From NCBI GenBank assembly GCA_000934455.1, contig KN882769.1, positions 1 to 47,535 of the forward strand: a stretch of DNA of 47,535 nt. Reading direction: 5' to 3'. The notes beneath the pieces are model-generated. The model had not been told where the DNA came from, made no database searches, and worked only from the letters and a program-made list of their open reading frames with translations. The position numbers and the translations under genes were made by a program. Origin of the DNA: Apostichopus parvimensis (Eukaryota; Echinodermata; Holothuroidea; Aspidochirotida; Stichopodidae). Positions within the stretch are counted from its first letter, which is position 1, and each line of letters begins with the position of its first letter. This document shows, in pieces, positions 23,104 to 34,589 of this stretch.

Positions 23104-23577
23104 CTGGTGGTAATCAATGTCATATGACAACAACTAAAGACAATAGTCAGTTGTTACGTTAGCTCACAACAATGCAGTTGATAAACTTGACTATAGCCAG
23201 GTGTTACTTTAAAGGTGGGAAAAGTTTATTACTAGGGTAATTTCTGTTTTGGCGTTTGCATTGATTAATAATGGAATAATATAGAAACTTATTTGGGCAA
23301 GAAATGTTCAGCGAAAAGAATGATCATTCATCAATTCCTAATTAGGGTTTGTTAAGAAGTTTCTATCGTAAAACGATATCACCTAAACGGGGCGGGGATG
23401 TTTTTATAGCTGTTTTGGGGGAGTTTTTCCTCACCAAACTCTCTGTCATATACGCTTTATCTGTTGGTTGGGTTTGTGTCTCCTTCAACGTTAGTTTGTT
23501 GAAAGTACCTCGTGCGTATGTCAAATTTAATCAATTGTAATATTGCTTTGAGTCATACTCATTATAGGTTTGGTAAT

Positions 23578-23663
23578 CATTCTTTGAAATTCCAGTGAAG
23601 CCATTTTGACATTGACACAAAAACGTTGTACCAAGGATGACACAGACAGGCATGGGTTGGGAG
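23578..23663 (-). pseudogene. Broken EGF exon relic 1
   Basis: It starts, after an acceptor-like ccag, with codons for (A)PNPC as in exon 9. In another frame it then resumes with FLCQCQNGFTG, the end of an EGF domain. The segment is 86 nt against 114 nt in the intact exon, so about 28 nt have been lost and the frame is broken. The donor is damaged (gattacc where exon 9 has ggtaaac). It is a dead tandem copy of the EGF exon. Confidence 0.75.
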
Positions 23664-23955
23664 CTGGTTATGATTAATACAAATAATGACGAAAGTAGAT
23701 AAAAAGGACTTTAATTATTAAAATAAACAATTAATGTTATACGATTCAAATACGAAAGAGAAAAGTTTTCGGAAATTTCTCGTATAGTTTCAAAATAATT
23801 TAGGTTGTTTTTTGAGCATAGAATCTATTTGAACTATGCTACGGCATTGATGAAACACGGTAAATAATTAACCCCAAGACAGCGAAAGAAAGGGTCATAC
23901 GAAGATAAATAGCTTACAACCCTTTGTTTTATCATAGCTGACAAATTTTGTTTAC

Positions 23956-24069
23956 CATTTTGACAAATATTTCCGGTGTAACCATTTAGACACTGGCATG
24001 TAAAGGCACCATCAGAATTCATACATACTCCATTATCTCCACAGGGATTTGAGGTGCAAGGGTTTGGAG
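23956..24069 (-). CDS. Exon 9: EGF-like domain
   Basis: 114 nt, phase 1-1, the classical EGF exon class. The acceptor is tttttttctgacag and the donor gtaaac. After APNPC the domain has six cysteines in the EGF order (NPC, NPC, GVC, FTC-x-C, NIC), with the GYTG turn before the last cysteine. The residues expected for a calcium-binding EGF (D-x-D/E at the start) are absent, so this is probably the non-calcium type. It follows Calx-beta module 3 and precedes the stalk. Two broken copies lie just downstream at 23578-23663 and about 23060-23103. Confidence 0.92.
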
Positions 24070-24534
24070 CTGTCAGAAAAAAAAGGAAGAGAGATTTCAT
24101 AAGAAACCAGTGGCCGGGGTAGGGGGTAGCCACCTCCCCTCCTCTATCGTTCTGTCGAGGAAAATGTTTAGTGTAGGACATTTTAAATGTCGAAGGATTA
24201 GCGCACCATAGCATTGTAGAAATCATTATAGACCTACAAGTGGTCTAAATATGCCAGAAAATGCACCATTCGACGTCTAAATTTGACCGATTTTTCTGGG
24301 GGACGTCCCCAGGTCTCAATATTGGGGGGGGGTGATTAATTTCCCAAATGCAAGATCTTAATGTCACCATGGCCATTGGAATGAATTGGTCAATGTCAAT
24401 GTTGTTCTATACCAAACATGTGACAACATTTCCCACCATTGAGAAATCATGTCCAATAACACACATTCTTACACATGATATGTAACTTGACTACATGGCT
24501 AAACAAACCAGTATTATTATTATTATATTATCAT

Positions 24535-24680
24535 GTGTTAGTGTAGAGAGACAGGTACGAGGTGAGTGAAGTAAATTTGGCACTTGTTGACTTCTAGTGA
24601 TCAAAAGCAATAAAAGGCTCCTTACATTAAAGAACAAATCTGCTCTGTTCTATCTGTTAAAGGCCTGGCAACCTGTAGCA
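24535..24680. mobile_element. Second solo DIRS terminal fragment plus satellite piece
   Basis: 'gtgttagtgtagagagacag' followed by gtgagtgaagtaaat matches both the fragment at 7249-7291 and the DIRS terminus. The following 'gcaataaaaggctcctta' matches the sequence next to the 7249 copy. The two fragments share the same junction with satellite. Confidence 0.6.
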
Positions 24681-25865
24681 GTGACTGTTAATTATGTCAC
24701 TAGGAATTCTTACAGAATTAAAAAAAGAGCCCATGGATGCATTCTTCTAACTTTGCTCAGCAAGGTTCGAAATTAGAACACTGATCCAATTCCGCAAGTG
24801 CCATTACAGTGAGCACCCCACTAGCTCTATGAACCTTCTTTAAATTACAGTACATATGGAAACTTTTGAGAACCAAGGAAATCTCTTACAACAAGCCATG
24901 AAAGGAAAGTTATTGAAAGGATGCTGATAAAATGTCACAAAGTTGTAAATAAGACAATACAGATATGAAAATGTTATATGTTGATACTATAATTGTTACA
25001 ATATTTAAATGTTACATGAAAATTGGCTAAACATCTTCTGATAGGGGCAAGTAGTAAACAAATGATTTGACTGTTTGTTAACTGAAGTTCACCCACCCCA
25101 TAGATAGTTTTTGAGTATTCGTGTTTACAAGCCAAAGTGCCACACTCATACATACACAGAAGCATACACATATACAATGGCAATCATATTTCTTTTTAAA
25201 ATTTTTTGCCTTAAGGAGAGAAGGTAACAACACAGATATGAAAATATTAAATGTTGATTCTATAAGTGGTACAACATTTTCTTTTGCAACCAATAAATGT
25301 TACATGAAAATCCTCTAAACATCTTCTGATAGGGGAAAACATGTTGTCACTGTCATCATGATTATGATTATAGTGTTGTCACCGTTTGACGTTTTAACAG
25401 CGAAAGGAACGAATGTAGCCCTTAACTTTTACTGAAATCGCACTCCTGGTATTCTCTAATATGACAAAGCAACAATATACTGACAATTGCTTCATCCATA
25501 TTAACACTCACTATATACTTGAGAAGATATCATTTAAAGCATCTTTGGGGTTAAATTTGATCACTTTTATATATTACATGATGCTAAATACACATATCAA
25601 TGGAAGTTCATTAGCTTGAATACACAAATTTCATTTTAAATATGAAGTACAAAAACTTTTGTGATTAAGAAATATACGAAAGGTTTTTTAGGTACCAAAT
25701 CAATAAAATTTAATCAATTAATTACTCGGTAACTCACCTTCATTTGGTGAAAAAATGCTAAAAGTGTGCTTTAGCTTGATTAATTGCATTCTTATTTTGC
25801 ATAATACCCGTTGGTTTGGCAACATTGCTGACCAAATGCAAAAAGGTGTTGTTAGACTGCATTAC

Positions 25866-26102
25866 CTGTATCATCATCAAGTATGGTGACAGTAGCTACA
25901 TTGTATCCCTGTAGTACCTGGGCAGGTGGGACTGCTGTGAGTTGCACTGTAAATGATTCATCAGCCTCTGCAACCGCATCTCCAACAATAGTAACAGGCA
26001 CAAAGATACAAGGAAATCCAGTTTGAAATATCAATTCAAGGCTAGTTATGGGGGAAAAGTCTTCATCTCCTACACCAGCAGTTCCAGGAAAAGTAGTAAT
26101 AC
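25866..26102 (-). CDS. Exon 8: C-terminal half of Calx-beta module 3
   Basis: 237 nt, phase 1-1. The acceptor is tttaatttcaaag and the donor gtaatg. It shows G-T-A then D-E-D-F, LELIFQTGFPCIFVPVTIVG, AEADESFTVQLTAVPPA and ATVTILDDDT, so every Calx-beta landmark is present: the acidic E-A-D-E-S-F segment, the G-Y-N turn and the terminal Asp cluster. The cysteine in FPCIF pairs in position with those of modules 1 and 2. This is the best-preserved exon of the gene. It joins directly in phase to the EGF exon. Confidence 0.92.
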
Positions 26103-26271
26103 CTTTGAAATTAAAGGAAAGACATGTTATAATAGTAAGGTAGCTTTTGCTGTAATTAATCCATGTGAATAAGACACTAAGTAAGGTTTGCTGAAAAAGG
26201 CTGGCATAGCATTATTCAAAGAATGGTTTTAAGAGTAATGTTTGGGGAAGAAGTAAGTAATCATAACTTAC

Positions 26272-26379
26272 TTCCAAAACTGCCTGATGATTGCGGTGAA
26301 AGGCAAACTTCCACTTGAATTGTGTTTGTTGACCCACGAGCACCTTCTTGTACTGAGTACGATATTTTGGGGAAAGTAA
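26272..26379 (-). CDS. Exon 7: N-terminal half of Calx-beta module 3
   Basis: 108 nt, phase 1-1. The acceptor is cattttcctctacag and the donor gtaagttatg, both strong. The peptide begins VTFPKISYSVQEGARGS, a textbook Calx-beta first strand with Y-x-V-x-E-G, then IQVEVCLSPQSSGSFG with the first cysteine. It ends on A, which joins GT of exon 8 to give Ser. Confidence 0.88.
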
Positions 26380-26644
26380 CTGTAGAGGAAAATGAGAGAT
26401 TACAGAAACTATTATTAACTGAGAAACAAATAGACAGACTGATGTCATACAAGCCAATGTAGAAGGAGTCCTGTCCATGTATTTCAGGTAACAATATGCT
26501 ATGTATTCCTATGCTACTTATTATGTTCATAATTCTGTTTCGCTATGCTTATAACTAAACTACTGTATATGGCATCCCTGACCCTTAAGACCTGATCTAA
26601 GGGGTCAACTTGAGGCTACATAAATATACTGAGCATGTGGTCAC

Positions 26645-26690
26645 CTGTATACATATTATCATCATTATCACCATCATCATCATCATATAT
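26645..26690. repeat. Coding GAT/AAT microsatellite in Calx-beta exon 6
   Basis: A tract of atc/att triplets on the plus strand encodes Asp and Asn just after the Asp cluster of the Calx-beta calcium site. Length changes here stay in frame. Confidence 0.8.
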
Positions 26691-26899
26691 TGTGACGTTT
26701 GCTGCACCATTAAATTCAGACACCCTTGCTGGTGATGTTGCTTGTAGCTGAATGGTAAACTCTTCAGTTCCTTCTGCTTCAGTATCTGAGGTAATATCAA
26801 TCTGAAGGTCTATACATGAGACACCAGCCATAAGTTCTGTAGACAATATGGCTGTGTAGTCACTACCAGATGAAGCAGACCCATCACTGAAGAAAAAAG
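26645..26899 (-). CDS. Exon 6: C-terminal half of Calx-beta module 2
   Basis: 255 nt, phase 1-1. The acceptor is tttactttctctgcag and the donor gtgacc. It shows the G-S-D-Y motif, VSCIDLQIDITSD with the second cysteine, EGTEEFTIQLQATSPA and NVTIYDDDD, as in typical Calx-beta calcium-binding domains. A GAT/AAT trinucleotide tract after the Asp cluster extends the tail as GDNDDNMYTG. A second possible donor (g|gtgataatg) lies 27 nt upstream in the same frame and would end the exon right after DDDD. Confidence 0.88.
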
Positions 26900-27906
26900 C
26901 TGCAGAGAAAGTAAACCCAAAGCAGAATTGACTTTTTCATCATGAGTGCTTGAAATAAACCTGATATTATGTCTTCATTCAATGTTGGCATTAATATCTT
27001 CTTAATTAGAGCAGCTACATTAAGAACAAATAAATAAGAAAGAGTGCCAGTATCATCCTCATGTTTACATCCTGCATAGTTTTACCTGTAACATTAGCCT
27101 TGAGGTTTTTGTACATTTCTTCTTAATTATGATTTGAATAATCAGTGTGGTGTGAGGCATACAGCTGTATTTTTATGCACAGGCTAAAAAAGCTGGCTTT
27201 TTTTTTTTACTAGAGGTTAAATTTATCCTGCACATGTTTCCAACCATAGTATCCACTTTGCTGATACCCAAACACTGCCTTAATGTAACTTATATTATGA
27301 ATGTTATGCTGCAAACTGAACTAAAAGTTCTGTTGTGAAAATATTTAGACTTAATGCTTCTGTAAATGTGAAAGATAGTTGATAAGATTGTAGCATATAA
27401 TGTACAGTAGTTTGCATTTCACCTAGGACTGTAAACCTCTCAAGTATTCATTTCGGAAAATACTTATTATCTAAGTAATTCTTACTGTTCATGCCTGACA
27501 TATACTGTAATAAAAAACACATACATTGTCAGATTTTTAACTTTGCTTTATCTTAAAGAGGCGATCCTTGATCACTGTAAACATGCATTTAGAGTAAATG
27601 CACACTCTAGTGGACTCAGCACCAATCCTGTTTATCCAATATTTAACTTTAAATCTTTAACTAGCTGTTATTGTTCCTGAAATACTGTGTGACTAACAAT
27701 GACATACACATTTACTGAAATGCAAGTTTTCAATAGAAATTCAGCTTTTAATATTAATATGATGAACACAAAGATAGCTAGACAATAACCTTCAGATATT
27801 CAAAGACCTAATACAATAAGAATCAGAGTGCAGCTTACAAATTCTACTAAAACCATGATTTATTCAATACTTCAACTACTTTAAAGTTAAAGCAAAACAA
27901 ACATAC

Positions 27907-28023
27907 ATGCAGATGATTGAAAGGTACTTGGTGTTTGACACACCGTCACGAAGGCCTTGGTTTGACCATCTATATCACCCTCTGTGACTTCATACATATG
28001 ATCAGAAAAGGAAAGTGTTGGAC
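27907..28023 (-). CDS. Exon 5: N-terminal half of Calx-beta module 2
   Basis: 117 nt, phase 1-1. The acceptor is ttttctttatcag and the donor gtatgt. The peptide starts GPTLSFSDHMYEVTEGD, the canonical Calx-beta opening (hydrophobic-x-F, then Y-x-V-x-E), followed by AFVTVCQTPSTFQSSA with the module's first cysteine. The last base T joins CT of exon 6 to give Ser in the middle of the domain, so the fold is completed only after splicing. Confidence 0.8.
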
Positions 28024-28920
28024 CTGATAAAGAAAACATTAGTGTTTAATGTGTGTTAACTTCTAGAAACCAACAAGCACATTATGTTATCTTAGCAAAG
28101 TAACTATAAGGGTTTTGATGAGTCACCGAATAGTTCCTTAAATCTCCTGGTCTATTTCATGGATTATAAAGTGCAATATGATCATGGAAGGTGCTGCATT
28201 TACAGTCAGCTAAGTGTTTTTAGAAGGGCAAAAAGAAGACAAAACAAACAGAATTTTAGGTATATCTACCATGAAGGAGTTTCATAAGCTTTCAGATTTT
28301 TTTTTTCTTCTATAATTACAAGGACATATTATATAATGCCCACATATATATTGTCAACAACACTTATTTATAAAGGCACATTGATTTGGTGTCATATTAA
28401 GAGCATATGATCAATTCCAAGTAAGCAGGCCCACAACCATAAAACATTACATTAGTTGAATTGATAAGTGAATGATGCATTACTATTGCTAGTTCTTGGC
28501 CAAATGTTTCCTCCAAAAAAATCCCTGTCAAGTGTTAAATGTATGCTGCTCTCGGAGGTCACTAAACATAATTTGTTCAAGGGAAATTGCATAGATTTTA
28601 GGACCAACTTACCTGATTAATTTGTTCAACAAAATAGCAGATTCATTTCAAATTTAGAATTAATTAAGGGTGATATACTATTACTGTTTTGGAATTCAGA
28701 AAGCAATTTGCATTCACATGGGAGAACTGAGTGAAATTTTCAAAATGAAACACTGTAACATCCATCACGTATTTAACTTGAAAGTTGCATAGAAATTTCG
28801 AAATGATCATCAGAATAAAATCAATTCTGGATCTTCTAAATTCATAGTGACTTGGAGCCATGCCATCATTTTCATCAAGAAATATTAACAAATTCAAAAT
28901 ATATTTCAATCATAAACATT

Positions 28921-28955
28921 TGTAACATCCGTCACAGAGTGTGACAGGGGTTACA
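28921..28955. repeat. Short palindrome tgtaac-x4-gtcac / gtgac-x4-gttaca
   Basis: tgtaacatccgtcac and gtgacaggggttaca form a near-perfect inverted repeat with a 5-nt loop. The half-site recurs at 28755, 30421, 30606 and 30791. Confidence 0.6.
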
Positions 28956-29319
28956 GTACCAATGAAAATATTCCATAATTCAAATAATGTTAACAGTGCA
29001 CTTATGAGTGCTTGATGATGGTATGTATACATACTCTCTCTAATGTATAGGTCAGGATAACTCATGCTAAGAAAACTTAGTATGTCATCGCTAGTGATTT
29101 TACCCTGTGTCTTTGAATCACATCTGTAATTTTGGCACCAACCCATTTTTAAATTTTGTTACTATACACTCCCTCGTGGAGAATAGTTTCCTGAATATTT
29201 GATACAAACAAGTTACTGTATACTCTGAAATGCTTATTACTAAACTGTAATAATACAAAGAAAAGTTGATTTATTTCTCTCTTGTAACAACAGTGGAGAA
29301 AGGTGAGTGTTGTTACATG

Positions 29320-29801
29320 CAGGCCTGGAACTAAACGAAGGCCATCATGGCCATGGTCATCGTATTTTCCAGGATATGCCTTGGTGCCCTACAAAATCAC
29401 CTATTATTGAAGACCAAATTCCTTAGTTGTAATTTGTCGTCTGTGCCCTTATACTTGAATGCAATGCAAAGTAGATCATAAAGTCCATGAAATAAACTTC
29501 CAAGAGATAATGATCAGATAATATCAAAATATGAGTCATATGTGTGTTTTTGCATATTTAGTGATTTTTTCATGATCTTAGTAGAGTTAATATATAATTG
29601 AACAAACCAACACTATGCGTAATGTGTTCTGCTTTGAATACTCATAATATCACATTAAGTTAATACATGGTGTTTCTTTGGCTGCTTAGAAACAGGATTT
29701 TACATGCCTTGGTGCCCTACTTGATGTCAATGGTGCCCTCCCAAATTTATAGATCGAAGAGGCCAAATGGCCTTGCCCTCACCAAGCCTTGTTTCCAGCC
29801 T
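29320..29801. mobile_element. Probable MITE
   Basis: The left end 'caggcctggaactaaacgaa' followed by ggccat-atggcc is the imperfect inverse of the right end 'ggccaaatggccttgccctc' followed by accaagccttgtttccagcc. It spans about 480 bp with no ORF. A subrepeat 'tgccttggtgccctac' occurs twice inside. No clear target duplication was found. Confidence 0.55.
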
Positions 29802-31297
29802 TATACATATGCAGTTTGTTCAACAAGGAGAAACAATCTTTACTGTTTTAGCATACCTTACCTTTAATTTGATCCCTTGATCCCTGATATCATTTCAAAG
29901 AAAAAATTGATGCATCCTAAACAAGTTCAAAATAATAACATATACAATCTCACACTAGTTTCTTCATACTACTGCAGTGTCATTGTAGTACAGTATCACC
30001 ATTGACTCATAAGTGAACTGATATATAATGATTTGACATAACTTTGGTAACACCCCAAAACACGGTTAAATTTGGAGACGCTCATTGCTACCAAATGGAT
30101 TGTTTTAATTTTTATATATTTAAAATTAGTTTTGAATTTGTCATTACTGCTAATATTTGTTAAAACATTTTATTAAAAATATCATTTGTGATGCTACATT
30201 TCACATTTTTTAGCAACATTTAAATAAATTTGGAAATACAAATACATCGGTAAAACATAACATTTCATAGAGAAATTTAGAGTGGACAAACCTATGAGAG
30301 GGTACTTTATATTTTGATAGGCCTTCCAACTTGATTTTATGCTACTTCAAAGAACTATGACTAATGGACTTTATCTGGGTGATGTATTTTTCAGTCACTG
30401 TATCACCAGTCACTTTGTTTGCAACACCTGTCGCGCTACTTAAACCGAAATTTCTCAGAATTAATCAATTGTTTTTCTTACAACTGGTCATTTTTATTTA
30501 CTTCAATAATACTATTCATAGATTGTGTCAAGTTTAGTATTACTATTTTAAACTCACAGAGTTTTGTTAGAACATTTTGCATCCCAATTTGCCAGGTTGT
30601 GTGATGTAACACCCATCACACACCTATTGAAGCAATAAAAATTACTTTCCTGGATGCTTCTTACTTTAGACTTTTTTCTTGATTACATCTCATTCAAGAC
30701 TACTGTACTGTTAACCACTGTAATATTTAACACATCTATCTTGGTGTTCAAAATATGAGTGAGGAATGATTAGAAATTATCTTTAAAATGGCAACACCCA
30801 TCACATGGAATTGATCATTTATTTAATTAAGATGTTGATTTATAAAACTAAACAATGTTAAATACAGAATGTCCTACACTTAACATGATTAAATGAGTAC
30901 CGAGAAAGGAAAAAACATAAGATAATGCTTGAAGGATATGTTTTCCTTTATGTTTTGATGTACCAAAAATTTTGTTCATGGAAAAACCATGTCTTTTCAT
31001 TACTGAAAATGACAGTGATAGTTGTTAACACTAACTGAAATGGCGTACAAACCGTAAAATTCTGAAAGCATTGTTAGACATGTATAAAAGATTCTCAATA
31101 TAAGAGCAAGACGATGCCAAGATGTGAGTTTAGTAATTAATGTATGCAACACTAAACAGCAACGGTGTCACACATGCAAACAACTCAAGTTTAAGTTTTA
31201 GATTCCAAATTTGAGTTAAAACGTTGAATTGGAAGCCGCCCAAGAAGAAATTACAGTTGACCTTGAGCAACAATATATTGTCTACAACATACAGTAC

Positions 31298-31513
31298 CTG
31301 GTATAGTTAAAGTGCGGCTACTTTGGGAATCATCCACTGAAAAGGGAGGGTTTGTGGTAGATGATGCAGCAATTTCCACAGTTACTTCGGTACCGAGCTG
31401 ATCAGACACTATTGATATTGGAATTACATGAGATTTGCACACGTTGACGGCTGTCACATTTATAGCAACTTCACTGGCAGATTGTGTCAAGATGTTTGGT
31501 TCAGTTGAGACAT
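31298..31513 (-). CDS. Exon 4: C-terminal half of Calx-beta-like module 1
   Basis: 216 nt, phase 1-1. The acceptor is tatatttgaaag, which has a weak pyrimidine tract, and the donor is gtactg. The peptide contains VNVCKSHVIPISIVSD, which lines up with FPCIFVPVTIVGD of module 3, including the cysteine. It ends in RTLTIPG where modules 2 and 3 end in an Asp cluster. The E-x-x-E-x-F calcium-site region and the terminal DDD are absent, so this module probably lacks the normal calcium ligands. It is the most diverged of the three. Confidence 0.65.
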
Positions 31514-32103
31514 CTTTCAAATATAAAGTACAAAAGAAGATTTAATACATTTTACAAAGAAAAAAAAAAGTTTGATATTAAGGAAATAACCTTGATGAAC
31601 CAAAAACACAAAACTATTTTATTGGTCCTATGCTTTGTTATAGGTTCTTAAATAAGAATTGAAGGGTTGAACTAAATCTTGAAGTTGTCTCAATTAATTT
31701 ATACAACATTTTAAAAATCTTATCACAAGTTTCTGTGGGCATTGGGCAAAACTCCAGTATTTTCACTGTAAGCCCCACTCATTTATTAAAATGCATAGTC
31801 TACACAAAGAAGCAATAGGGTCAATCTCATGTGGCCATGATGAATATTCAGTCAAACAACACTAAAGTATTGACATGATCTAAAGATAAGATCTATCCAA
31901 AATAGACATCAGCACTTTCTTTTGTTCCATTGCACCGTAGGAGAGATTGCACATTGAAACTGTTCATGTTAAAATCCACACTCTCTTTAATATGTATATA
32001 ATTTGCACCAAACTCATGACAGACAATCACTGGGTCATTTTACCAAGTATCAATCCAAAACAACATTAGGTTCTTCAGATTTTGTGTTTAGGAGCTTAAA
32101 CCT

Positions 32104-32156
32104 TACACAAACACGCACACACCCACTTACACACCCAAACCCACACACAAACACTA
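32104..32156. repeat. Imperfect CA/CCA microsatellite
   Basis: A run of acac, acgcac and acaccc units. Confidence 0.7.
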
Positions 32157-33232
32157 TACTCACAAGCCAGCTTGATTCCATGAAGGTTCCTAATGCTCTA
32201 AGCAATGGAACCAAAAATACAAAGATTTAAATGAGACTAGGTACAATAAACACTGACAGTTTTCACATAACGTTTATGATCAGGACTGATGTTTCAAAAA
32301 ACATTTTGCACCTCAGATTTGTGAAAGAGTGAGACCTGCTGGTTCAAAGGTGCTATTTTCAGTGACATAGAACTACTGGGCAATAATATGAAAATCATCT
32401 TAAAGCAAGTCTTAAACAACGACCAAAGTTTGATATTGCTTTCCTAAGCATTGTATTTTGCCGCTATGTCAATAACTATTAGCAACTTTGATAAGATAAA
32501 TTATCCTTTTGATACCTATAGCACTTTTGACTTACCATGAAAGTTAACACCTAAATATCAGTAATTGAACTCGGAGCACAATGTAGTTAAGTCAAATAAA
32601 AAGGTTAGGCGCTCAATAATAGCAATAAGTAACTTCTGTGAACACCCTGGGATATCTTGTTATAACTGGATGTTTCAACATATTAGACAATGACTATAGA
32701 CCTGCCTATGCCAAAATTAATCGCTGCAGACCTCATATTATTAGCTACTCAACGATCATAATGATCAAGTAAAGCAAATGATCAAGTCATGACCAAGCAA
32801 AGACAAGCAATTTCTATATTTTCAGAGAAATGTCCAAAGTGATTTCTCCGGCAGGAGACCTTTGCCATTAAGTTCAAGCACACTCCAATGGTCCACTATT
32901 GTGTGACATTCTCTATAAAGAGTCAATACCAATTGTTCATTATCATGTATAGTCAGAAAATTATTCTGTGGTGATATATATGTACAAAGACCCTTATTCA
33001 ATGCAGTCACAAATTTAATCTTAAATTATCTATGCTACAAGCCTATTTTATAGTGCCTAGCGTGTTAGCAGAATGAGGTCACTGTTTGACACAAGATATA
33101 CTGTACCTCTTTTGCATTTCTTTTGCTCTTCAAACATTTTGCTTACACTAACACTCACCAGTGAAATAATTATCATTGTGTCAATTTGTTTGTTACTTAA
33201 GTCATAATACAATTTCACTATGTGTTACTCAC

Positions 33233-33325
33233 CTAACTGTCCAAATGCTTTTTCAGCACTGCTAAAACAGGTGATCAAGTTGAATGCTGATAAGTCCTCC
33301 ATAAAGGTAACTAATGCAATGCGTA
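33233..33325 (-). CDS. Exon 3: N-terminal half of Calx-beta-like module 1
   Basis: 93 nt, phase 1-1, between a good acceptor (ttccaatattacag) and donor (gtgagtaac). The peptide contains RIALVTFMEDL and then FNLITCFSSAEKAFGQ. The second stretch matches the N-terminal halves of modules 2 (FVTVCQTPSTFQSS) and 3 (IQVEVCLSPQSSGSFGS) in spacing and in the single cysteine, so I read it as a diverged Calx-beta half. The usual Glu of the Y-x-V-x-E motif is not clear. An alternative reading as a von Willebrand A fragment was considered and set aside. Confidence 0.6.
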
Positions 33326-33969
33326 CTGTAATATTGGAAGAAAAAAAAACAATAACTACCAGTGAATGGAATATAATCAATGCATGACAGTGTATTTCAT
33401 GGCCTACACAATTTTGACATACCAAGGCATCTTGGAAGAGAAAAAGCAACAACCATATCTGCAAATAATTCAGAGTTGCCAGAGTACCTTGTACCCAGGT
33501 CCCTTAGTATCCTCAGAAACCTCAAGGTAAGAAGCAGAGTTAAGTCACACAAATATTCAAGTGAATTTTTTTATTTCAACAAAATCAATAAGATTTCAGT
33601 TTCTGATTACACTTGCCAAGTATCGCCCATGAAATGAGGACCATTTTATGACCAATGAGAGGACATCTGTAGAGACTTCAGCTATGTTCACATGAAATCA
33701 TGCAAGCATATCCAACCCCAGGATCTTTATCATTTATATTGCCTTCTGCTTCGTAGAGGATACCAAGTACAGTACTAATCTTGGATGCAAAGTACAAACA
33801 GAGTTGAGAAGACAAACAGATGAATAAAATAAAACATTACAATTAGGGTGGGAGGCTGGAAGCTTTCCACAATGAAGCAAAATAGAGCAACTTAAAATGG
33901 GAAATGAGGGCCTTAACACAAACAGTATAGAATCTGTGATTCAATTTAATCTGGGGTATCTTTACTCAC

Positions 33970-33993
33970 CAGTTTGTCCGTTAACTTCATGGC
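33970..33993 (-). CDS. Exon 2: 24-nt linker micro-exon
   Basis: Acceptor ttattcttatttcag and donor gtgagtaaag on the minus strand enclose 24 nt, phase 1-1, reading (G)HEVNGQT. Joined to exon 1 it follows the signal peptide directly, so it would form the mature N-terminus. It has no domain of its own. Both splice sites are strong, but an exon this small needs transcript support. Confidence 0.55.
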
Positions 33994-34589
33994 CTGAAAT
34001 AAGAATAAAAAAAGAAAATTAAGAGGCTAATGTAGGTGATTCCTTGTCACACTGTATAGAAGAACATACTTTAATTCATGCTTTGAATATTGTTACAACA
34101 ATATAATTGCATTCATGGTGGCAAACTGAGCAAGATTTTCTATCTGCCACCAACACTATCCCTTTAACAATTGTTATTTCTGAAAGATAGTTGGATGGTA
34201 TTTCACTGTGGAAGTGTTTTGACAACCTACTGCCAGTACCAAAATCCTCTAATTTAAAAATCTACATCACTAAGATTAAGAAAATTTTGAGACCATTTGA
34301 GATAACCTGATGACCCCTGATGTTCTGAGTGTGGCAGCTGACAAGGGCCAAGCTAAGCTGTTAAGTCTCTCAACACAAGAGAATCAACTCTCTGAAACAA
34401 GACAGACTGTATGAATTGTTCAACATTACTTCTGACCTAGTGTGTATTGTATTGACACCTTAGCACACTAAACTGAACACTGACCCAACTAAGTTTACCG
34501 AAAGAAAATTATGGCAACCAAGAACTTACCATTGGGCACCATCATACCAACTACTGTATGAGGTAAAGCGCACCTTTATATTTGGAGTT

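Larger units (their letters stand above)
28024..31297. other. Intron between modules 1 and 2
   Basis: 3.3 kb holding a probable MITE (29320-29801) and five scattered copies of a 'taacaYccRtcac' motif. The ORF at 28910-29146 has no splice support and is not accepted. Confidence 0.5.

Noticed and set aside
28910-29146. Minus-strand ORF of 78 codons with several cysteines
   Set aside because: No splice sites in the phase used by the gene, no recognisable domain, and part of it is the palindromic 'taacatccgtcac' repeat.
33233-33325. Reading exon 3 as part of a von Willebrand A domain (RIALVTF resembles its second strand)
   Set aside because: No MIDAS exon (D-x-S-x-S) was found, and the cysteine and FGQ pattern align better with the N-terminal halves of Calx-beta modules 2 and 3.
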